64,000 nt of DNA from Arenibacter algicola (lineage in GTDB: Bacteria > Bacteroidota > Bacteroidia > Flavobacteriales > Flavobacteriaceae), in NCBI RefSeq assembly GCF_018860365.1, contig NZ_JAHKPO010000013.1:372001-436000 (forward strand), written 5' to 3'. Below, in pieces: positions 9,221-18,718 of this stretch (position 1 is the first letter of the stretch; the number at the start of each line of letters is the position of its first letter). The position numbers were made by a program, and so were the translations under genes. Under the pieces are notes generated by a model that searched no databases, had not been told where the DNA came from, and was given only the letters and a program-made list of their open reading frames with translations.

Positions 9221-10543
9221 ATGAACAGCAAAATTATAATTACGGATGTTCTGGTTAAAGACGTCCGATTTCCTACCAGCAAGTCACTGGATGGATCAGA
9301 TGCAATGAATCCGGATCCGGACTATTCCGCGGCCTATGTAATACTGAAGACCAACCATCCAGACGGACTGGAGGGGCACGGATTGACCTTTACAATTGGT
9401 AGGGGAAATGAATTATGTGCAGCGGCCATTCATTCATTGGCGCCCTTGGTAAAAGGAAAATCTTTGGAGAGTTTTACTGCAAATATGGGGGCATTTTGGA
9501 AGATGATCACCGGGGACAGTCAATTGCGTTGGTTGGGTCCTGAAAAAGGAGTGATTCATTTGGCTACAGGTGCTGTGGTCAACGCCGTTTGGGATCTTTA
9601 TGCCAAAGTTGAAAAGAAACCTTTGTGGAAACTATTGGCGGACATGACACCTGAAGAATTGGTTTCTTGTATAGATTTTACTTACATTACAGATGCAATT
9701 ACCCCTGCGGAGGCTTTGGAACTTCTTAAGGGTAAAGCTGCCTCCAAACAGGAGCGCATAGACCATCTTTTAAAGGAAGGATATCCTGCATATACGACTT
9801 CTGCCGGCTGGCTTGGTTATTCTGATGAAAAAATGAGGAGACTATGCAAAGAAGCCAAGGCCTCTGGTTTTAAGCATATGAAAATAAAAGTAGGGTCGGA
9901 TTTAAAGGATGATATGCGGCGTGCGGCAATAATCCGTGAGGAGATCGGTAACGACTTGAAACTGATGATGGATGCCAACCAGAAATGGGATGTGGATGAG
10001 GCTATTGCCAATATGGCCGAGCTTAAGAAGTTTGATCCATGGTGGATCGAGGAGCCGACCAGTCCGGACGATATTTTGGGCCATGCAAAAATTGCAAAGG
10101 CCGTTCATCCTATTAAAGTGGCCACAGGAGAACACTGTCAGAACAGGGTTGTATTTAAACAATTAATGCAGGCCGACGCCATTGGTATCTGTCAGATAGA
10201 TAGCTGCAGGGTAGGAGGGGTAAATGAAATATTGGCCATTCTTTTAATGGCAGCAAAGTTCAATATTCCTGTTTGTCCACATGCAGGAGGAGTTGGTCTC
10301 TGTGAATATGTGCAACACCTGTCTATGATAGATTATATTGCCATAAGCGGTTCTTTGGAGAATAGAATAATAGAATATGTGGATCATTTGCACGAACATT
10401 TTTATGACCCTGTGGTAATAAGAAATGGGGCCTATATGCCGCCGTCCATGTCCGGTTATAGCATCACTATGAAAGAGCAATCTTTGGAAGACTATAGTTT
10501 TCCGGATGGTGTAATTTGGAAGGATGAAGTAATGGCCAAATAG
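9221..10543 (+). CDS. fucD: L-fuconate dehydratase (enolase superfamily)
   Basis: Converts L-fuconate to 2-keto-3-deoxy-L-fuconate in the oxidative fucose pathway, in the cytoplasm. The 440-residue protein shows the full set of mandelate-racemase-group residues: KIK at 221-223 (Lys223 as base), metal ligands Asp251 (MDANQ), Glu277 (EEP) and Glu304 (GEH), and the general acid/base His354 (CPHAGG). These keep the spacing of the characterised Xanthomonas campestris enzyme (K220, D248, E274, E301, H351) with a constant offset of three, which makes the assignment specific. It is the first gene of a short unit with the SDR gene 49 bases downstream, closed by a terminator at 11402. Confidence 0.95.
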   Translation: MNSKIIITDVLVKDVRFPTSKSLDGSDAMNPDPDYSAAYVILKTNHPDGLEGHGLTFTIGRGNELCAAAIHSLAPLVKGKSLESFTANMGAFWKMITGDSQLRWLGPEKGVIHLATGAVVNAVWDLYAKVEKKPLWKLLADMTPEELVSCIDFTYITDAITPAEALELLKGKAASKQERIDHLLKEGYPAYTTSAGWLGYSDEKMRRLCKEAKASGFKHMKIKVGSDLKDDMRRAAIIREEIGNDLKLMMDANQKWDVDEAIANMAELKKFDPWWIEEPTSPDDILGHAKIAKAVHPIKVATGEHCQNRVVFKQLMQADAIGICQIDSCRVGGVNEILAILLMAAKFNIPVCPHAGGVGLCEYVQHLSMIDYIAISGSLENRIIEYVDHLHEHFYDPVVIRNGAYMPPSMSGYSITMKEQSLEDYSFPDGVIWKDEVMAK

Positions 10544-10592
10544 TAGGGAAAAAAGTATAATAGTAAATAAGATAAATAATCTAAAGAATAAT

Positions 10593-11369
10593 ATGTCACT
10601 TTTTAGTCTAGAAAATAAAACAGCGGTTGTTACCGGTGGTGCCAGTGGTATTGGTGAAGCTATTTCCAAAGCGTTTGCCCGCCAAGGTGCCCATGTGCAT
10701 ATCTTGGAATTTAATGTGGAAAATGGAGAACGTGTTGTTGGGGAAATAGAAGCTAAAGGCGGAAAGGCCAATTTTCACGCTTGCGATGTTTCCAATAATG
10801 CACAGGTAGCCAAAATAATTTCCACTATAGGTGCCCAGAGTTATATCAATATTTTGGTAAACAATGCAGGAATAGCCCATGTGGGGAACTTGGAAGGAAC
10901 CGCCGTAGATGATATGGATCGCATTTATAATGTAAATATCAAAGGGGTTTATAATTGTATGCATTCCGTGATCACCAAGATGAAGGAGAAAGGAGGGGTC
11001 ATTTTAAATATGGCTTCCATTGCCTCCTCTGTTGGTATTTCGGACAGATTTGCCTACTCCATGTCCAAGGGAGCGGTGCTTACTATGACCTATTCTGTGG
11101 CCAAGGATTATTTGGATCAAGGTATTCGCTGCAATAGTATTTCCCCGGCACGAATCCATACGCCATTTGTAGACGGATTTATAAAGAAGAACTACCCTGG
11201 TAAGGAAGCGGAAATGTTCGAGAAATTATCCAAATCCCAACCTATCGGAAGGATGGGCAAACCTGAGGAAGTGGCTAATTTGGCGGTTTATCTCTGCTCG
11301 GACGAGGCCTCTTTTATTACAGGAACCGATTTTCCTATTGATGGAGGGTATATAAAATTAAACGGATAG
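10593..11369 (+). CDS. SDR-family dehydrogenase, probable 2-keto-3-deoxy-L-fuconate dehydrogenase
   Basis: A 258-residue classical short-chain dehydrogenase with Rossmann motif TGGASGIG (14-21), NNAG (90-93) and catalytic Tyr155/Lys159 (YSMSK), with Ser142. It follows fuconate dehydratase in the same transcript and so most likely oxidises 2-keto-3-deoxy-L-fuconate at C4 with NAD+, giving the diketo acid cleaved by the FAH-family protein at 17828. L-fucose dehydrogenase is the alternative role; the second SDR (27639) is more suspect because it lacks the catalytic lysine. The family is certain, the substrate inferred. Confidence 0.85.
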   Translation: MSLFSLENKTAVVTGGASGIGEAISKAFARQGAHVHILEFNVENGERVVGEIEAKGGKANFHACDVSNNAQVAKIISTIGAQSYINILVNNAGIAHVGNLEGTAVDDMDRIYNVNIKGVYNCMHSVITKMKEKGGVILNMASIASSVGISDRFAYSMSKGAVLTMTYSVAKDYLDQGIRCNSISPARIHTPFVDGFIKKNYPGKEAEMFEKLSKSQPIGRMGKPEEVANLAVYLCSDEASFITGTDFPIDGGYIKLNG

Positions 11370-11401
11370 GTTAACTGAAAACCTGTTTTTGGACCAATTT
11401 A

Positions 11402-11442
11402 AAAATGGAACTAAATGTCAATTTGATGTTTAGTTCCATTTT
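11402..11442 (+). terminator. Terminator between the dehydratase/SDR unit and the fucosidase run
   Basis: A perfect 14-bp stem (AAAATGGAACTAAA with TTTAGTTCCATTTT, 13-base loop) starts 33 bases after the SDR stop. It separates the first two catabolic genes from the following degradative genes, which then need their own promoter in 11443-11501. Confidence 0.75.
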
Positions 11443-11501
11443 ATGAAACCAGTAACGCCTGCTTTGGGAATATTCGGAATGATTTCAAACAACAATTCTT
11501 A

Positions 11502-13745
11502 ATGAATAAAATAGTTCAATTCGTAGCCATAATGTGTCTTTTGGCGGCTTGTTCCCAGAAATCGGAGCCAAATGCCTTGGTGATGCCAGTGTCCAATACC
11601 TTTGAAGTCCAGGATATGGAAAGTAAGGATTCCATTTTGCTTAAGGCGGCCCATGTGGTGCCTACAGCTAATCAGTATGAGGCGCTGCAAAACGAGTTTA
11701 TAGCGTTTATTCATTTTGGCCCCAATACCTTTACCAGAATGGAGTGGGGAAATGGGATGGAAGATCCCAAAATATTCGACCTCCAGAATTTGGATACGGA
11801 TCAATGGTGCAAGGCCATGAAGGATGCAGGTATGAAAATGGTGATATTTACCGCCAAGCACCACGATGGTTTTGTGTTATGGCAAAGTCGCTATACGGAA
11901 CATGGGGTAATGTCCTCGCCATTTAAGGAAGGAAAGGGGGATGTTCTAAAGGAGTTGTCCGAATCCTGTAAAAAATATGGACTAAAATTGGGGGTGTACC
12001 TTTCCCCTGCAGATCTGTTCCAAATAGAAAACAAGGAAGGCCTTTATGGAAACTTAAGCGAGTATACGGAAAGAACCATTCCGAGACCGGTGGAAGGCAG
12101 ACCATTTGAAAATAAGACTACATTCACTTTTAAAGTGGACGATTACAATGAATATTTTTTAAACCAGCTCTTTGAACTGCTTACCGAATACGGACCTATC
12201 CATGAAGTTTGGTTCGATGGTGCCCACCCTAAAAGAAAAGGCGGCCAGACCTACAACTATTTGGCATGGAAAGAATTGATAAGGGCTTTGGCGCCAAAGG
12301 CGGTAATCTTCGGAAAAGAGGATATTCGTTGGTGCGGCAATGAGGCTGGTAAAACCAGGGATACGGAATGGAATGTAATTCCCTATTTGGAAGACCCTGA
12401 CCAGATGAACAGCTTTGCAGATTTGACCGAGGAATCCTTAGGAAGTAGGGAAGATCTTTATAAGGGCAAATTTCTTCATTACCAACAGGCGGAAACCAAT
12501 ACTTCTATCCGTGAGGGGTGGTTTTATAGGGATGACACTGATCAGAAAGTCCGAAGTACAGACGATGTATTCGATATTTATGAAAGATCCGTAGGGGGTA
12601 ATTCTACTTTCCTTCTCAATATTCCACCTAATAGGGATGGTAAATTTTCACCTGCCGATGTCTCCGTATTGGAAGAGGTTGGTGCAAGGATCAACGAAAC
12701 CTATGGTTCTAATTTGCTGTCCGGAGCTAACGGGCCTAAAGAGGTTTTGGATGATGACCTGTCTACTTTTAAATTGATGGGCCAGGGAGCTCAAGAGATG
12801 GTCATTGAAACCAATGTTCCGATTACTATAAACAGATTGGCCATTCAGGAAGCAATTAACACCCACAGTGAGCGTGTGGAAAAGCATGCTTTGGATGCTT
12901 GGGTAGACAATGCCTGGAAAGAAATTGCCACGGCCACCAATATAGGTTATAAGCGAATTTTACGTTTCCCGGAAGTTACTACCCAAAAATTGCGCATTAG
13001 AATCTTGGAATCCCGGTTTTATCCGGCTATTGCAAGCGTATCCGCCCATTATTATAAGGCAAGGCCACCACAGCTCAGTATTGAAAGATCGGTAGAAGGG
13101 GCAGTAACCATATCCCCCAAAAAGGACAGCTTTGGTTGGAAACCGCACGGAGAAGATGTAGCCGGAAACATAAATTCTGGTTACAACATTCGCTTTACTA
13201 CCGATGGTAGCGAACCTACTGCGGCTTCAGAAATTTATCATCTGCCCTTTAATATTCCTTCGGGTGAGGTGAAGGCGGTATCAGAAGTAAATGGAAAATT
13301 GGGGAGTGTTGCCTCGCAGCTTTTCGGAATCGTAAAAAAGGATTGGAAGCCCCTAGGGGAAGAAAGAATTAAGGGGGAACATTCTGCTTTAAACGCCTTC
13401 GATGGTGATCCCGAAACCTACTGGAGCTCCGTTGAAAAATCTGGGCCGCACTTCATCAATATAGATCTCGGGAAGGAATATACCGTGAGTGGATTCACAT
13501 ACACCCCCCAAACTTCTTCGTCCGAAGGGATGATAGAAAAGGGTGTTGTTAGGATAAGTGCAGATGGAAAAACCTGGAAAAATGTTGAAGATTTCCAGTT
13601 TGGAAACTTAATAAACGATCCAACCACTAGGACCCATATGTTCAAGTCCAAGATCAATGCCCGATATATTGGGATTGAATCTAAAGTGATTGCCGGAAAC
13701 GGTAAAACCGCGGCCATTGCGGAATTGGATTTTTTATTGGATTAA
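11502..13745 (+). CDS. GH29 alpha-L-fucosidase lipoprotein with C-terminal carbohydrate-binding modules
   Basis: An exo-acting fucosidase of 747 residues, probably surface- or periplasm-anchored: lipobox LLAAC (Cys17). The GH29 barrel occupies about 55-400, with IHFGPNTF (70-77), KHHDGF (119-124) and the nucleophile Asp239 in VWFDGA. The rest is beta-sandwich: a middle domain, a chitobiase-type segment (FTTDGSEPTA) and a C-terminal F5/8 (discoidin) domain from about 615, with AFDGDPETYWSS typical of CBM32-like modules. The overall plan resembles GH29 subfamily B-type, more linkage-selective enzymes, but the subfamily is an inference. It opens the long degradative run, with the GH141-like gene 36 bases on. 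Confidence 0.9.
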   Translation: MNKIVQFVAIMCLLAACSQKSEPNALVMPVSNTFEVQDMESKDSILLKAAHVVPTANQYEALQNEFIAFIHFGPNTFTRMEWGNGMEDPKIFDLQNLDTDQWCKAMKDAGMKMVIFTAKHHDGFVLWQSRYTEHGVMSSPFKEGKGDVLKELSESCKKYGLKLGVYLSPADLFQIENKEGLYGNLSEYTERTIPRPVEGRPFENKTTFTFKVDDYNEYFLNQLFELLTEYGPIHEVWFDGAHPKRKGGQTYNYLAWKELIRALAPKAVIFGKEDIRWCGNEAGKTRDTEWNVIPYLEDPDQMNSFADLTEESLGSREDLYKGKFLHYQQAETNTSIREGWFYRDDTDQKVRSTDDVFDIYERSVGGNSTFLLNIPPNRDGKFSPADVSVLEEVGARINETYGSNLLSGANGPKEVLDDDLSTFKLMGQGAQEMVIETNVPITINRLAIQEAINTHSERVEKHALDAWVDNAWKEIATATNIGYKRILRFPEVTTQKLRIRILESRFYPAIASVSAHYYKARPPQLSIERSVEGAVTISPKKDSFGWKPHGEDVAGNINSGYNIRFTTDGSEPTAASEIYHLPFNIPSGEVKAVSEVNGKLGSVASQLFGIVKKDWKPLGEERIKGEHSALNAFDGDPETYWSSVEKSGPHFINIDLGKEYTVSGFTYTPQTSSSEGMIEKGVVRISADGKTWKNVEDFQFGNLINDPTTRTHMFKSKINARYIGIESKVIAGNGKTAAIAELDFLLD

Positions 13746-13781
13746 TAATTTGAATACGATTTCTTTTTTTAAATTTTTTTA

Positions 13782-16133
13782 ATGAAACAAAAGGCCCTGT
13801 ATTATTTTGTATTTGCCCTATCCTTGATCGGTTGCTCACCAACTGTATCCGATATTTATATTACTGCCAACAAGGAGGCTTATAAAAATGGGGAGCTGGT
13901 TTTTAGTACTATCAACGAAGGTTTAAACGCTGTAACCCAACTTAGAAAAGAGGGTAATAAAAATACCCTGGCCCTTCATATTATGGAAGGGGAACATAGA
14001 ATAAACGCTCCTATAAGGATATCACCGGAACTTGGTCCTTTGAATTTGATAGGGCAAGGTGCAGGGAAGTCTGTTATTAAGGGATCCAAATTGCTCAACC
14101 CTAAATGGGAAAAGTACAATGACCATATTTGGATGGCACAATTGCAGAAGGAGGATAGTTTTGATCAGCTCTTCGTTAATGGAAATAAACAAATATTGGC
14201 ACGTTACCCCAATTACGATGAGAATGGTGGACACTGGCAGGGTCATGCCGAAGATGCCATTTCCCCGGAGAGGATAAAGACTTGGGGCAATCCTGCAGGA
14301 GTCATAGTGCATGCTATGCATAGGGGAGAGTGGGGCGGATTTCATTATGTTTCCACAGGGGTAGATGAAAATGGCGAGCTTATATTGTCAGGGGGGTATC
14401 AGAATAATCGTCCCTCACAAATGCATGCCAAGTACCGTATGGTAGAAAATGTATTCGAAGAATTGGATGCTCCTGGGGAGTGGTTCTTGGATGGGGACCA
14501 TAAATTATATTATTGGCCTATAGAGGGGACGGACATTGGCAATGTTTTGGCAGAAGGGGTCCAACAAAAACATTTGGTAGAAATAGTGGGCTCTGAGGAG
14601 AATCCAGTTAGGGATATAGAAATAAGCGATATTAGATTTGAACATGCCCAGCGTACTTTTATGGAAGAATATGAGCCATTGCTAAGAAGCGATTGGACCA
14701 TTTACAGAGGGGCTGCCCTTTTTCTTGAAGGAACACAAAACGTGAAAATTAGAAATTGCGAACTGACCAATTTGGGAGGTAATGCTATTTTGGCAAGTAA
14801 CTACAATAGAGAGCTGCGCATTGCGGAAAATCATATACATGATGTAGGGGCGTCAGGTATCAGTTTTGTGGGTAGTCCAGAAGCGGTGAGGTCGCCTTCG
14901 TTTCAATATGAAGAATTTGTTCCTTTGGCGGAAATGGATACCGTTTCCGGACCAAAATTAAACAAATATCCAAGCAATTCCATAGCGGAGAACAATCTAA
15001 TTTATCGCATAGGAAGGGTAGAAAAGCAAACGGCTGGGGTACAGATTGCCATGGCCATGGATATTACGGTTAGTCACAACAGTATATACGACGTTCCAAG
15101 GGCCGGGATTAATATTGGAGATGGTACTTGGGGCGGACATATAATTGAATACAATGATGTTTTTAATACCGTTCTGGAATCTGGAGATCACGGGGCTTTT
15201 AATTCTTGGGGAAGGGACCGATTTTGGCACCCCAAACGTGAAACTTTGAATGAAATAGTGGCCGCCAACCCGGAAATGCCCAAGTGGGACGCCATTCATA
15301 CTACGGTAATTAGAAATAATAGGTTTCGTTGTGATCATGGCTGGGATATAGATCTGGACGACGGATCCTCCAATTACCACATATACAATAATCTGTGTTT
15401 AAATGGGGGTATTAAATTGCGCGAAGGATTTTATCGCACCGTGGAAAACAACATTATGATAAATAACGGCTTCCATCCACATGTATGGTTCAAGAACAGT
15501 GGGGATGTTTTTAAGCACAATATTGTTTTCACTGAGCACAAGGATATACGATTACAGGCTTGGGGCAAGGAAGTGGATTATAACCTCTTTCCAGATGAGG
15601 CAACCTTGAAGCAAACCCAAAAAAAAGGGGTGGATAATAACAGCATTTTCGGCGATGCATTATTTGTTGATGCAAAATTGGGGAACTATACGGTTAAAGA
15701 GGAATCGCCTGCATTTAAAATAGGATTTAAAAACATAGATATGGATAGCTTTGGGGTTACCAATATTGAGCTTAAGTCCTTGGCCAAAACCCCTGCCATT
15801 CCTACTATGTTTTTTGGCGATAGCGGTGAAAAGGACGCAGTGGTCCAATGGTTGGGGTCACAGATCAAAAGTATTACTACAATGGCCGAGAGGTCGGCTT
15901 CAGGCCTAAACAAGACAGCAGGGGTCCTTGTACTGGCCATAGAACCGCAGACTGTTATTGGTGAATCCCCACTGGAGATAGGAGATGTTATTATATCCGC
16001 CGAAGGCGATGAAATAAATACGGTGGCAGATTTAATGAAAACTTACCAAAATAATAATTGGAAAGGGAAATTGAATCTAACTATATTTAGGAATCAAAAA
16101 GAAAAGCAGCTATCATTGACCACTAAAAAGTAA
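13782..16133 (+). CDS. GH141-like right-handed beta-helix glycosidase with C-terminal PDZ domain
   Basis: A 783-residue lipoprotein (lipobox LIGC, Cys18). Residues 25-280 hold a mixed beta region with LARYPNYDE and ELDAPGEWFLD, features I associate with the parallel beta-helix family containing GH141 alpha-L-fucosidases/xylanases. Residues 280-660 are beta-helix repeats (DIEISDIRFEH, NVKIRNCELTN, ELRIAENHIHD and so on). After the helix, residues 705-780 read as a PDZ domain (GVLVLAIEPQTVIGESPLEIGDVIISAEGDE in two parts, then a DLMKTYQ helix and LTIFRNQKE strand). PDZ domains are not expected on glycosidases; it may tether the enzyme to a partner or a C-terminal peptide. The sulfatase gene follows 12 bases later. 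Confidence 0.75.
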   Translation: MKQKALYYFVFALSLIGCSPTVSDIYITANKEAYKNGELVFSTINEGLNAVTQLRKEGNKNTLALHIMEGEHRINAPIRISPELGPLNLIGQGAGKSVIKGSKLLNPKWEKYNDHIWMAQLQKEDSFDQLFVNGNKQILARYPNYDENGGHWQGHAEDAISPERIKTWGNPAGVIVHAMHRGEWGGFHYVSTGVDENGELILSGGYQNNRPSQMHAKYRMVENVFEELDAPGEWFLDGDHKLYYWPIEGTDIGNVLAEGVQQKHLVEIVGSEENPVRDIEISDIRFEHAQRTFMEEYEPLLRSDWTIYRGAALFLEGTQNVKIRNCELTNLGGNAILASNYNRELRIAENHIHDVGASGISFVGSPEAVRSPSFQYEEFVPLAEMDTVSGPKLNKYPSNSIAENNLIYRIGRVEKQTAGVQIAMAMDITVSHNSIYDVPRAGINIGDGTWGGHIIEYNDVFNTVLESGDHGAFNSWGRDRFWHPKRETLNEIVAANPEMPKWDAIHTTVIRNNRFRCDHGWDIDLDDGSSNYHIYNNLCLNGGIKLREGFYRTVENNIMINNGFHPHVWFKNSGDVFKHNIVFTEHKDIRLQAWGKEVDYNLFPDEATLKQTQKKGVDNNSIFGDALFVDAKLGNYTVKEESPAFKIGFKNIDMDSFGVTNIELKSLAKTPAIPTMFFGDSGEKDAVVQWLGSQIKSITTMAERSASGLNKTAGVLVLAIEPQTVIGESPLEIGDVIISAEGDEINTVADLMKTYQNNNWKGKLNLTIFRNQKEKQLSLTTKK

Positions 16134-16145
16134 GGAAAAAGAATT

Positions 16146-17729
16146 ATGAAGGGTTGGTATAAGTATTTTATTGTAGCAGTATTGATCGGTGGAACTATCT
16201 ATGGTCTTAATGTTAAAACAACCAGTATAGAGGAAAAGCGGCCTAATATTATTTATGTTTTGGCCGATGATCTGGGATATGGTGATATTGCCATCTATAA
16301 TCCAGAAGGTAAAATAAAAACGCCCAATCTGGATGCTATGGGATCCGCAGGAATGATTTTTACGGATGCACATACCTCCTCTGCTGTCTGTACCCCTACG
16401 CGATATGGAATTATTACCGGAAGGTATAATTGGAGAAGTCCCTTAAAAAGTTCAGTGCTTACAGGGAATTCCAAGGCATTGATTCCTAGAAACAGAACTA
16501 CTGTAGCCTCCTTGCTCAAAAAAGAGGGCTACGAAACCGCATTTATTGGAAAATGGCATTTAGGGTGGGACTGGGCCCTTAAGAATCCCGGTTTGGAATC
16601 TGGTGAAGGTTGGAATCCAGAGGATTTTGATAATATAGATTTTTCCAAGGAGGTTAAGAATTCGCCAAAAACCCTTGGTTTTAAATACTCTTATGGGCAT
16701 TGTGGCTCATTGGATATGGCGCCATATGTGTACGTGGAAAACGGTATGCCCACCATGGTCCCGGATAGCGTTACCGAAAGTAAGACTAAATATGGTTGGT
16801 GGCGCAAGGGGCCTACTGCCCGGGATTTTGATTTTGATGATGTTACGCCGAACTTTTTTAGAAAATCCTTCGGTTATATCAAAGAAAAGGCAAAAGGAAA
16901 GTCACCATTCTTTTTGTATTTGGCATTGCCTTCACCCCATACGCCCATTTTGCCAACAGAGGAATGGAAGGGAAAAAGTGATCTAAACCCTTACGGGGAT
17001 TTTATGATGATGATAGATGCCTATATGGGACAGTTGACCGAGGTGATAAGACAAGCAGGAATTGAAGACAATACCATGGTGATCTTTACAAGCGACAATG
17101 GCTGTTCCCCTGCTGCCAAGATCGATGAAATGTTGGCCAAAGGGCATAGTCCCAACGGCATTTTAAGAGGCCATAAGGCAGATATTTTTGAAGGGGGACA
17201 TCGAGTGCCTTTTATGGTGAAATGGCCCGCCAAAATTAAGCCGGATTCCAAGTCGGACAAGACCATATGTACCACAGATTTGTTGGCTACCTGTGCAGAT
17301 ATAGTGGATGTTGAATTGGAAGATGACGAAGGGGAGGATAGTTTTTCGTTTTTACCGCTGTTGACCAATCCCGCGTCCAAAGATTATCTTAGGGAGGCTA
17401 CCGTGCATCATTCCATTAACGGGAGTTTTGCTATAAGAAAGGATAATTGGAAAATGATTTTTTGCCCAGGGTCGGGTGGGTGGAGTGATCCCAAACCTAA
17501 TTCGGAAGGGATAGGGGAGCTCCCAAAATTTCAGCTGTACGACCTAAGTAAGGATCCGCGGGAAGAGAATAATGTTTACGGTCAGTTTCATGAAGTGGAA
17601 AGTGCCCTGACCAGACTAATGGTCACCTATATTGAAAATGGAAGAAGTAGGGTCGGGGAAAAGCAAAAGAACGACCCTGAAGGATACGGTACTAAGGATT
17701 GGAAACAATTGGAGGTATTTTATAATTGA
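16146..17729 (+). CDS. S1-family formylglycine sulfatase
   Basis: A type I sulfatase of 527 residues that removes sulfate esters from the glycan. The N-terminal hydrophobic segment (residues 7-22) is an export signal. The metal-binding DD pair is at 41-42 (VLADDLGYGD) and the activation motif CTPTR at 82-86 has the cysteine to be converted to formylglycine, followed by the conserved TGRY. GKWHLG and the SDNGC motif complete the active site. No sulfatase-maturating enzyme is present in this window, so it must be encoded elsewhere. It lies in the middle of the fucosidase run, which points to sulfated fucan as substrate; the S1 subfamily is not assigned. Confidence 0.93.
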   Translation: MKGWYKYFIVAVLIGGTIYGLNVKTTSIEEKRPNIIYVLADDLGYGDIAIYNPEGKIKTPNLDAMGSAGMIFTDAHTSSAVCTPTRYGIITGRYNWRSPLKSSVLTGNSKALIPRNRTTVASLLKKEGYETAFIGKWHLGWDWALKNPGLESGEGWNPEDFDNIDFSKEVKNSPKTLGFKYSYGHCGSLDMAPYVYVENGMPTMVPDSVTESKTKYGWWRKGPTARDFDFDDVTPNFFRKSFGYIKEKAKGKSPFFLYLALPSPHTPILPTEEWKGKSDLNPYGDFMMMIDAYMGQLTEVIRQAGIEDNTMVIFTSDNGCSPAAKIDEMLAKGHSPNGILRGHKADIFEGGHRVPFMVKWPAKIKPDSKSDKTICTTDLLATCADIVDVELEDDEGEDSFSFLPLLTNPASKDYLREATVHHSINGSFAIRKDNWKMIFCPGSGGWSDPKPNSEGIGELPKFQLYDLSKDPREENNVYGQFHEVESALTRLMVTYIENGRSRVGEKQKNDPEGYGTKDWKQLEVFYN

Positions 17730-17827
17730 TTTTAAAATTTGAAAATTCCTCAATTTGAATGTTTATTTTCAGAAATGAGTAAGGAGAAACAAAATTATAT
17801 TAATAGTAATTCAATAAATAGAAACAA

Positions 17828-18688
17828 ATGAAACTAATAAGATTTGGAGAAGTAGGAAAGGAAAAACCGGGAGTGCAATTGGAAAATGGTACCCGATTGG
17901 ACGTATCGGCCTTTGGAAGGGATTACAACGAGGATTTCTTTGGGACGGATGGCTTGGCCCAGCTAAAAGATTGGTTGGCAAAAAATGAAAGCAGTTGTCC
18001 TAAAGTGGACAATAGTGTACGTTTGGGCGCACCGTTGGTGAGACCATCAAAAATTGTTTGTGTAGGTCTTAATTATGCCAAGCATGCAGCAGAAAGTGGC
18101 ATGGCTGTACCTAAGGAGCCAGTATTGTTCTTTAAGGCTACCTCTGCAATAGTTGGTCCTAACGATGACGTGATTATTCCAAAAGGAAGCGAAAAAACAG
18201 ATTGGGAAGTGGAGCTTGCCGTAGTTATTGGCAAAAAGGCATCTTATGTGTCGGAAGCTAACGCTTTGGATCATGTTGCCGGATATGTGTTGCACAACGA
18301 CTACAGTGAGAGAGCCTTTCAAATAGAACGTGAAGGACAATGGGTTAAAGGAAAAAGTTGTGACACTTTTGCTCCTGTAGGACCTTTTGTTGCCACCAAA
18401 GACGAAATTAAAGACCCTAATAATTTACACTTGTGGTTAAAATTAAATGGGGAAACGGTTCAGGATAGTTCAACTTCCGATTTTATTTTTAATGTGCAAG
18501 AGGTGGTGAGCTATATCAGTCAGTTTATGACCCTATTGCCAGGGGATATTATTTCTACTGGGACACCTTTTGGAGTGGGACTAGGTTTCAACCCCCCTAA
18601 ATATTTAAAGGCTGGGGATGTAGTAGAATTGGGAATTGAGGGACTTGGAAGTTCCAAGCAAACGGCTAAGGCCTATAGCGGGAAATAA
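17828..18688 (+). CDS. FAH-family hydrolase, probable 2,4-diketo-3-deoxy-L-fuconate hydrolase
   Basis: A 286-residue fumarylacetoacetate-hydrolase-fold protein. The signature VGLNYAKHAAE, the metal-ligand region DWEVELAVVIG (two acidic ligands), GYVLHNDYSER and the late STGTPFGVG loop are all present. In the oxidative fucose pathway this family cleaves L-2,4-diketo-3-deoxyfuconate to pyruvate and L-lactate; a FMN-dependent lactate dehydrogenase lies 13 kb downstream in the same run. Related family members are ureidoglycolate lyase and 2-hydroxyhepta-diene-dioate isomerase, but the neighbourhood favours the fucose role. A 98-base spacer before it might carry an internal promoter. Confidence 0.87.
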   Translation: MKLIRFGEVGKEKPGVQLENGTRLDVSAFGRDYNEDFFGTDGLAQLKDWLAKNESSCPKVDNSVRLGAPLVRPSKIVCVGLNYAKHAAESGMAVPKEPVLFFKATSAIVGPNDDVIIPKGSEKTDWEVELAVVIGKKASYVSEANALDHVAGYVLHNDYSERAFQIEREGQWVKGKSCDTFAPVGPFVATKDEIKDPNNLHLWLKLNGETVQDSSTSDFIFNVQEVVSYISQFMTLLPGDIISTGTPFGVGLGFNPPKYLKAGDVVELGIEGLGSSKQTAKAYSGK

Positions 18689-18718
18689 GAACCACTTAAA
18701 CCAACCAATCCAACCGGC

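Noticed and set aside
9817-10771. Antisense frames across the fuconate dehydratase and SDR genes
   Set aside because: They lie fully within strongly supported genes on the other strand and have no motifs of their own.
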